Shown one piece after another: positions 1 through 6,596 of a DNA stretch of 6,596 nt. The notes under the pieces were generated by a model that ran no database searches, was not told the DNA's origin, and saw only the letters and a program-made list of their open reading frames with translations. The DNA lies in contig JAJYAS010000195.1 in assembly GCA_021779415.1 (NCBI GenBank), forward strand, positions 1 through 6,596, written 5' to 3'. This DNA comes from Bacillota bacterium. Lineage in GTDB: Bacteria; Bacillota_B; Desulfitobacteriia; Desulfitobacteriales; Desulfitobacteriaceae. Both the position numbers and the translations under genes were made by a program. How positions within the stretch are numbered: position 1 is the first letter of the stretch; every line of letters begins with the position of its first letter.

Positions 1-1
1 C

Positions 2-628
2 GATGACATTCGACGGCTTGTGCAGGAGACATACAGGCCGGAGGGATTGCTGCTATCACGTGAATTGCAGCCGCAGTATGAGGCGGCAAAAGAGAAACAA
101 GAAAAGAAGATAGCCAACAACATAGCAAAGGCGAGTTATTTCCAAATCTCTGAACCGTATAAGGGAATGGGTGATCTGGTTGGTTGGTTGGATACGAGTG
201 TTAGAGATGATCCATCCGGTAAGCGTGGCGAGGCGACTGTGCGCGATGCAGAAGATTCACTGGAAGTTTTAGTGGTCCAACGGCGTGGTAATGATCACTA
301 TATGCTACCTTGGCTTGATGAATTTCAAGGCCGAAAAATCCCTTTGAATATGCCCCCGGAAACAGAACTTGCTCGGGCGATTGCAGAGTGCAGCATCCAT
401 CTTCCCCGCGAGCTATGTTGGAAATTGGATGATACTATCAAGGAATTGGAAAAAATTGCACTACTTGAATTGCGAATGTGGCAGCAATCCGACTGGCTAA
501 AAGGGGAATTATTCCTGGTACTTGATGAGAATCTTGGCACAGAGCTTTGCGGATATCACCTGCAGTATGATCAACATTATGGGATGTTGTCAACGAAGTT
601 GGAAAAGGAGGCTATGAATGGAGGATAA
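2..628 (+). CDS. cas3: CRISPR-associated nuclease-helicase Cas3 (type I-E), C-terminal part, 5' truncated by window edge
   Basis: This is the last 208 codons of a Cas3 protein. The frame is open from base 2, so the gene enters from the left, and the GTG at 20 is an internal Val codon rather than a start. Full-length I-E Cas3 proteins are around 900 residues, with an HD nuclease, a superfamily 2 helicase and a C-terminal accessory domain. Only that last domain is visible. In fragment numbering, recognisable family blocks are ATVRDAEDSLEV at 78-89, WLKGELFLVLDENL at 165-178 and GYHLQYDQHYGML at 184-196. No HD or helicase motif falls inside the window. In the family, Cas3 is recruited by Cse1 to the Cascade R-loop and degrades the non-target strand. 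The gene ends at TAA 626-628 and overlaps the next gene by 11 bases, so it belongs to the same operon. Whether the upstream part is intact cannot be judged here. Confidence 0.93.
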   Translation, partial: DDIRRLVQETYRPEGLLLSRELQPQYEAAKEKQEKKIANNIAKASYFQISEPYKGMGDLVGWLDTSVRDDPSGKRGEATVRDAEDSLEVLVVQRRGNDHYMLPWLDEFQGRKIPLNMPPETELARAIAECSIHLPRELCWKLDDTIKELEKIALLELRMWQQSDWLKGELFLVLDENLGTELCGYHLQYDQHYGMLSTKLEKEAMNGG

Positions 629-2246
629 AGCATTTAATTTACTCAAAGAGCCGTGGATTATGGTACTGACCATGGAAGGAAAAACGGAAGAGGTATCACT
701 GTTGACAGTATTAGAACGTGCCCATGAGATTCGATGTCTTGCGGGAGAACTGCCAACTCAGGACATAGCAGTTTTGCGACTGATCCTGGCATCGCTTTAT
801 GCTACATTTACCAGGTCTGATGTGCATGGAAATCGAAAGTCCATCGCAAATGCTGCTGATGCATTGGCACAATGGCAAAGCTTATGGGAACTAAAGCACT
901 TTCCGCTTGAACCAATCAAAGCACGTTTATGTCATTATGAAGACCGATTCTTTCTCTTTCATCCGGAGCGGCCATTTTATCAGGTAGCGGGGCTGCATGA
1001 AGCCCATGAAAAGTACAATACCATTGCTCAGATAGTTTCTGATGTGCCAAGCAGAGCAGAACGGAGATTTCTTAGTACGAAAAGCGGCAAGAACGCTGAA
1101 TTCTTATCTTATGCAGAAGCTGCACGCTGGTTGGTATCCATGCAAGCTTGGGATTATGCAGGAAAAAAAGCTTCGGTTGTTGGTGGCAATATGAATGGCG
1201 GCGGGACAGGGTGGTTAGGGAAAATTGGACCAATTTACCCTGCTTCCAACACATTATTTGAAACACTTATGCTGAATTTTGTCCTGCTCAAATCCGACGG
1301 AAGCCTTTTGCAATTTGGTTCACCAACATGGGAAGATGATCAATCGCGAAGTCCAAAAAAAATAGAACGCCGACCAACTGGCTACTGTGAACTATTGACA
1401 TGGCAATCACGTCGGGCGCGTTTATTTACCAGTGACGTAGGCGATGAGGCTTTAATTTTTGGGATTTTGTATTCTTATGGTGATGTGTTTCCAACACCAG
1501 ATATGTTCATAGAGCAGATGACTGGTTGGCACCTATGCACACAAGGTGACAACAAAGGTCATTTTATTCCCAACAAGCATCGAGAGGAACGAATTCTTTG
1601 GCGTGACCTCACTTCAATTCTGCCGCAGGCAACAAAAGGTTCGGATGTTACTACTCATAATCCTGGAGTCATTCAATGGCTTGCTATGCTAAAAGAACAG
1701 AAAGTGATGGCTAGGGATATCATTCAGCTGTGTGCGGTTGGATTTCATTATGGTGCGATGGACGCAAAAGTCGCGGCCATGACAGCGGATATTCTTTCTA
1801 TCAACGCAGGCATCTTTACTGAACTTGGGAATGAGTGGGTGCCTATAATAACCAATTTATTACAACTAACTGACAATTGCGTTAAATACCTGTCAGTCCT
1901 CGCTGCCGATTTAGCTAAAGCCTCTGGAGATAGTGATAGTTTGCATCATAAAGCTGGAGAGAGTAGCAGCAGTGCTGCGAAGGCTGAGGCTTACTTCCGA
2001 CTGGACATACCCTTTCGAAGATGGCTTGCTAATATTGACCCGACACAAACAGATGTTGCTAAAGCGGAACAGGGATGGAAAAATATCACTGGTCGGGTTC
2101 TCTTGCAGTTGGGGGAAGAGATGACAAACCAATCAGGCGAAAAAGCCATAATAGGTCGCTATGTGGGTGGAAGGCTTTACACTGCTTCGAGTGCGTTCGC
2201 AAAATTTCGTATAAAGATTCTCTGTACTATTGAGAAAGGAGGTTAA
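618..2246 (+). CDS. casA: Cascade large subunit Cse1/CasA (Cas8e), type I-E
   Basis: This 542-residue protein is slightly longer than E. coli Cse1 (about 502). Cse1 is the PAM-reading subunit of Cascade, starts target unwinding and docks Cas3. Visible family signatures are FNLLKEPWI at 6-14, HEIRCLAGELPTQDIAVLRL at 36-55, RPFYQVAGL at 118-126 and the glycine-rich segment GGNMNGGGTGWLGKIG at 189-204. The last matches the place of the glycine loop that contacts the PAM in E. coli. ERILWRDL follows at 324-331. The region from about 355 to the end should be the C-terminal four-helix bundle, including a Ser-rich linker (449-452) before YFRLDIPFRRWL (459-470). E. coli Cse1 carries two CxxC pairs of a zinc site; no CxxC is present here. 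The ATG at 618 has a strong AAGGAGG (605-611) six bases upstream, inside the end of cas3, which implies translational coupling. Confidence 0.96.
   Translation: MEDKAFNLLKEPWIMVLTMEGKTEEVSLLTVLERAHEIRCLAGELPTQDIAVLRLILASLYATFTRSDVHGNRKSIANAADALAQWQSLWELKHFPLEPIKARLCHYEDRFFLFHPERPFYQVAGLHEAHEKYNTIAQIVSDVPSRAERRFLSTKSGKNAEFLSYAEAARWLVSMQAWDYAGKKASVVGGNMNGGGTGWLGKIGPIYPASNTLFETLMLNFVLLKSDGSLLQFGSPTWEDDQSRSPKKIERRPTGYCELLTWQSRRARLFTSDVGDEALIFGILYSYGDVFPTPDMFIEQMTGWHLCTQGDNKGHFIPNKHREERILWRDLTSILPQATKGSDVTTHNPGVIQWLAMLKEQKVMARDIIQLCAVGFHYGAMDAKVAAMTADILSINAGIFTELGNEWVPIITNLLQLTDNCVKYLSVLAADLAKASGDSDSLHHKAGESSSSAAKAEAYFRLDIPFRRWLANIDPTQTDVAKAEQGWKNITGRVLLQLGEEMTNQSGEKAIIGRYVGGRLYTASSAFAKFRIKILCTIEKGG
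2235..2243 (+). promoter_or_regulatory. Ribosome binding site deciding the casB start
   Basis: AAAGGAGGT lies seven bases before ATG 2251 and at the very end of casA. It is near-perfectly complementary to the 3' end of Bacillota 16S rRNA. It rules against the in-frame TTG at 2230, because the site would then be inside the coding region. Confidence 0.85.
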
Positions 2247-2250
2247 GAAC

Positions 2251-2883
2251 ATGGGGCAACAAGGAAACTATGCTTACCAGATTAGAAGGCTAACTCTGAA
2301 AAAAATTGAACGCCTTTTAGCGGAAAGCCCCTGGAGTCGTGCCATGCTGGCTAAACTGCGCAGGGGGATCGGAAAGCAGCCAGGAGAGATGCCAGAACTG
2401 TTTGAAATTTTGCTGGGGGATATGCCTGAAGAACTTTATGGTAAGGGTGATGACCCAAGCTACTCAGAATGGGCAATATACACGTCGTTAACACTGTTTG
2501 CGCTCCATCAGCAAGGTAAAGACCACCCCATGAGTATAAGCGGAAAACCCGAGACTAAAGACAAGGGCAATTCTTTGGGAGCTGCTGTGGGATATTTAGT
2601 TAAGCAAGACAAAGACCGTGAGCCTGCAATTAAGCGACGCTTTGATGCGACGGTCACAGCGAACGATTTCACTGAGTTTGCGTACCACGCCCGCGGTATG
2701 ATTCAATTGCTCAGGGCGGGGGATATTTCCCTGGACTATCCGCATTTTGCTGAAGAGTTATTTTGGTATCAATTTAATGAAAAAAGGAATCATATCCGAC
2801 TGCGCTGGGGTGAGGACTATTATCGTATAGCACACCCGAACGCTGAGAAAGAAAATGGAGGGGATAACAATGGGCAATCGTAA
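2251..2883 (+). CDS. casB: Cascade small subunit Cse2/CasB, type I-E
   Basis: The protein has 210 residues. Cse2 forms a dimer along the belly of Cascade and stabilises the crRNA-target DNA R-loop; the family is all-helical and basic. The sequence is a textbook member: AMLAKLRRGIGKQPGEMPEL at 31-50, EWAIYTSLTLFALHQQGKDH at 73-92, RRFDATVTANDFTEFAYHARG at roughly 129-149, MIQLLRAGDISLDYPHFAEE at 150-169 and IRLRWGEDYYRIA at 182-194. Arg and Lys clusters at 36-42 and 122-130 fit nucleic-acid contact. An in-frame TTG at 2230 would add seven residues. I chose ATG 2251 because AAAGGAGGT (2235-2243) sits seven bases before it and would lie inside the longer version. The gene starts four bases after the casA stop, and its 3' end overlaps cas7e by 14 bases. 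The acidic and Asn-rich last ten residues partly reflect coding over the cas7e ribosome binding site. Confidence 0.96.
   Translation: MGQQGNYAYQIRRLTLKKIERLLAESPWSRAMLAKLRRGIGKQPGEMPELFEILLGDMPEELYGKGDDPSYSEWAIYTSLTLFALHQQGKDHPMSISGKPETKDKGNSLGAAVGYLVKQDKDREPAIKRRFDATVTANDFTEFAYHARGMIQLLRAGDISLDYPHFAEELFWYQFNEKRNHIRLRWGEDYYRIAHPNAEKENGGDNNGQS
2857..2863 (+). promoter_or_regulatory. Ribosome binding site deciding the cas7e start
   Basis: GGAGGGG lies six bases before ATG 2870 and within the last codons of casB. It favours ATG 2870 over the in-frame ATG at 2855, which it would follow. Its position inside casB implies coupled translation. Confidence 0.8.
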
Positions 2884-3961
2884 GAATCATGTTTTTGTAG
2901 ATATTCATGTAATCCAATCGTTGCCGCCTAGCTGTGTAAATCGGGATGATACCGGCAGCCCTAAAACTGCAATGTATGGCGGTGTACGTCGTGCCAGGGT
3001 TTCCTCACAAGCGTGGAAACATGCCATGAGGGAGATGTTTAAAGAATATTTTGATGAAAGTGAATTAAGTGAACGCACGAAGAAAATTGTTGAAAAGGTC
3101 GCGGATCAAATCTGCACTTTGTTCAATACCAATAAGGATGATGCAATGACGGCAGCCGAAAAAATTATCAATCAGGCAGGGGTCAGTACAAAAGCTTCAG
3201 AAGCAAAAGCACTTTTCTTCATGAGCAGCAAGCAGGCAGAAAATATGGCGCGCATGGCTCTAATGAACCCTCTGCCAGGTAAGAAAGAGGTTCAGGTGGC
3301 ACTCAATGAGGGAAGAGGTATTGATATTGCCTTATTTGGCCGGATGGTAGCGGATGACCCTGGATTGAATACTGATGCTTCCGTTCAAGTTGCCCATGCG
3401 ATTTCAACACACAAGGTGGAAAATGAATATGATTATTACACGGCGATGGATGATCGCACGCCGAAAGATCAGACAGGTGCCGGAATGATCGGCACTATTG
3501 AATTCAATTCTTCCACCCTCTATCGATATGCGACGGTTGCAGCACATGATTTAAAAAATAATCTTGGTGACTCCAATACCGTTGCAAAGGCTGTCAAAGA
3601 ATTTGTCCGTGCATTTGTTTGCTCCATGCCTACCGGCAAACTGAACACGTTTGCCAATAGCACTCCGCCGTATGCAGTGATGGTTGCTTTTCGCCAAGAT
3701 CAGCCTGTTAATTTGGTCGGAGCATTCGAGACTCCGGTTAAGGCAGGTGAAGGTGGTTACCAGGAAAAGTCGGCAAAGTATTTGACAGATTATACACAAG
3801 TTGTATATAACAGCTTCTTTAACGCACCAGAAAAAGCTTTTGTTACCACTGTAGGGAATGAACTAACCGGATTGGGTGAAGTGCTAGAGCTGCCTGAACT
3901 GTTGAAAAGGACGGAGCAAGTTGTAGTCAGCCTTTTGCAACAACACGAGGTACAGGAATGA
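2870..3961 (+). CDS. cas7e: Cascade backbone subunit Cas7e (CasC/Cse4), type I-E
   Basis: The protein has 363 residues, the usual length for Cas7e. Six copies polymerise along the crRNA spacer and bend it into segments for target pairing. The family signatures are very strong: FVDIHVIQSLPPSCVNRDDT at 9-28, SPKTAMYGGVRRARVSSQAW at 30-49, DIALFGRMVADDPGLNTDAS at 152-171, VQVAHAISTHKVENEYDYYT at 172-191, GAGMIGTIEFNSSTLYRYAT at 203-222 and FVRAFVCSMPTGKLNTFANS at 245-264. The Arg/Lys-rich block around 40-54 is a likely crRNA-contacting surface. An in-frame ATG at 2855 would add five residues (MEGIT), but GGAGGGG at 2857-2863 is a ribosome binding site six bases before ATG 2870, so the later start is preferred. 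The gene overlaps casB by 14 bases and cas5e by four (ATGA at 3958-3961), which fits stoichiometric, coupled expression of Cascade. Confidence 0.97.
   Translation: MGNRKNHVFVDIHVIQSLPPSCVNRDDTGSPKTAMYGGVRRARVSSQAWKHAMREMFKEYFDESELSERTKKIVEKVADQICTLFNTNKDDAMTAAEKIINQAGVSTKASEAKALFFMSSKQAENMARMALMNPLPGKKEVQVALNEGRGIDIALFGRMVADDPGLNTDASVQVAHAISTHKVENEYDYYTAMDDRTPKDQTGAGMIGTIEFNSSTLYRYATVAAHDLKNNLGDSNTVAKAVKEFVRAFVCSMPTGKLNTFANSTPPYAVMVAFRQDQPVNLVGAFETPVKAGEGGYQEKSAKYLTDYTQVVYNSFFNAPEKAFVTTVGNELTGLGEVLELPELLKRTEQVVVSLLQQHEVQE
3782..3811 (+). promoter_or_regulatory. Possible internal sigma-A promoter within cas7e
   Basis: A perfect TTGACA (3782-3787) is followed 18 bases later by TATAAC (3806-3811, five of six matches to TATAAT). 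A TATATA at 16-base spacing overlaps it. The pair lies about 150 bases before cas5e and could give extra transcription of cas5e, cas6e, cas1 and cas2. It sits in well-conserved coding sequence (residues about 305-315 of Cas7e), so a chance match is quite possible. There is no experimental or comparative support here. Confidence 0.2.
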
Positions 3962-4659
3962 GTACTTTGCTATTGAGGTTGGCGGCTCCCCTACAGTCTT
4001 GGGGTGTTGCCAGTAAATTCGACACACGTGATACTGCCAGAGAGCCAACCAAAAGCGGAGTGATTGGTTTGTTGGCTGCAGCTTTGGGACGCAGACGAAC
4101 TGAAGGATTAGATGATTTGAAAGATCTTCGCTTTGGTGTGCGAATTGATCAGCCTGGAACATTTCTGAGGGATTTTCATACTGCGCGACTGAACGAGCAA
4201 GAGCCGCCGTTTGTTACAACGCGTTACTATCTGGCGGATGCAGTGTTCTTGGTTGGTCTAGAAGGCGGAGCTAATCTTCTGCAAGAACTTATGTTGGCAT
4301 TGGAAAATCCGGTTTTCCCACTGTATTTAGGTCGACGTTCTTGCCCGCCGGCAGGTCAGCTGGTACTAGGGCTGAGGGGGTATGATCTCCAGCAAGCTCT
4401 TGAGAAGGAACCTTGGCAAGCCTGCGAGTGGTTTCAAGGTAAAAAGAAAGCGGAACAAGTCAAACTAACCATCGTTTGTGACGCACAGCCGAATGAACAG
4501 GGGGCATTTTTGCAACGAGATTTACCGGTTTCTTTTGACCAGCGGCATCGCCGATATGGCTTTCGTATGGTGATAGATATAGCTGAGGCGATAGCTATCC
4601 CACAACAAATGACAGAGCAGCCGACGGACCACGATGCAATGGCAGGATGGGGGAATTAA
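3958..4659 (+). CDS. cas5e: Cascade subunit Cas5e (CasD), type I-E
   Basis: This 233-residue RAMP-family protein holds the 5' handle of the crRNA and touches Cse1 at the tail of Cascade. Visible blocks are the N-terminal LLLRLAAPLQSWG (4-16, the classic Cas5 opening beta strand), FDTRDTAREPTKSGVIGLLA (21-40), RDFHTARLNE (71-80), TTRYYLADAVFLVGLEGG (87-104), NPVFPLYLGRRSCPPAG (117-133) and RDLPVSFDQRHRRYGFR (187-203). The ATG overlaps the cas7e stop as ATGA, with GAGGT at 3947-3951 six bases upstream, so initiation is probably coupled to cas7e termination. In I-E systems Cas5e does not process crRNA; that job is left to Cas6e, which is encoded next. The C-terminal 23 or so residues after the RRYGFR block are polar and look like a weakly conserved tail. 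Nothing suggests a truncation or frameshift. Confidence 0.96.
   Translation: MSTLLLRLAAPLQSWGVASKFDTRDTAREPTKSGVIGLLAAALGRRRTEGLDDLKDLRFGVRIDQPGTFLRDFHTARLNEQEPPFVTTRYYLADAVFLVGLEGGANLLQELMLALENPVFPLYLGRRSCPPAGQLVLGLRGYDLQQALEKEPWQACEWFQGKKKAEQVKLTIVCDAQPNEQGAFLQRDLPVSFDQRHRRYGFRMVIDIAEAIAIPQQMTEQPTDHDAMAGWGN
4645..4654 (+). promoter_or_regulatory. Probable weak, distant ribosome binding site for cas6e
   Basis: A purine-rich GGATGGGGGA ends ten bases before ATG 4665, inside the last codons of cas5e. It is further from the start and less canonical than the other sites in the operon. Cas6e translation may therefore depend mostly on ribosomes finishing cas5e five bases upstream. Confidence 0.45.
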
Positions 4660-4664
4660 TAGAT

Positions 4665-6596
<1,932 letters not shown>

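Noticed and set aside
20..628. A self-contained 202-residue gene starting at GTG 20
   Set aside because: The same frame is open back to base 2, and the protein is plainly the C-terminal domain of Cas3. The GTG is an internal Val codon with no ribosome binding site.
702..707. TTGACA hexamer early in casA, and another at 1395-1400
   Set aside because: Neither has a plausible -10 hexamer at 16-18 bases, so they are chance matches.
4590..4599. Perfect palindrome GATAGCTATC in the 3' part of cas5e
   Set aside because: A ten-base palindrome inside coding sequence is expected by chance at this length. There is no T-run or second copy to suggest a terminator or operator.

Overview
The window is the inside of one type I-E (E. 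coli/Cascade subtype) CRISPR-Cas operon. It lies entirely on the + strand and is almost wall-to-wall coding. The order is cas3 (3' end only), casA/cse1, casB/cse2, cas7e (casC), cas5e (casD), cas6e (casE), cas1, cas2 (5' part only), the same gene order as the classical I-E locus. Strong AGGAGG-type ribosome binding sites, mid-range base composition and protein variants that look like Gram-positive I-E sequences suggest a member of the Bacillota (Firmicutes). The sequence alone does not fix the genus.

Layout: 2-628 encodes the C-terminal domain of the Cas3 nuclease-helicase, cut by the left edge. 618-4659 holds four Cascade subunits: the Cse1 large subunit, the Cse2 small subunit, the Cas7e backbone and Cas5e. 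4665-5324 is the crRNA-processing endonuclease Cas6e. 5324-6349 is the Cas1 integrase with all four expected catalytic residues. From 6346 to the right edge is Cas2e, missing only a short C-terminal piece. Neighbouring genes overlap by 1 to 14 bases or are separated by at most 5 bases. There is no internal terminator and no non-coding stretch longer than 5 bases, so one polycistronic, translationally coupled transcript is the simplest reading.

How the genes work together (family knowledge): Cas1-Cas2 insert new spacers into the CRISPR array. Cas6e cuts the array transcript at each repeat hairpin and stays on the crRNA. Cas5e caps the crRNA 5' end, six Cas7e copies coat the spacer, two Cse2 copies form the belly, and Cse1 reads the PAM. 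After R-loop formation Cse1 recruits Cas3, which nicks and unwinds the target DNA.

No CRISPR repeat, leader, tRNA, mobile element or terminator is visible. The array most likely lies just beyond cas2. I found no undescribed system. The points worth a second look are small: an acidic C-terminal tail on Cas1, a Gln in place of the usual Tyr beside the Cas6e catalytic His, no CxxC zinc site in Cse1, cas3 fused into the Cascade operon by overlap, and a possible promoter inside cas7e.
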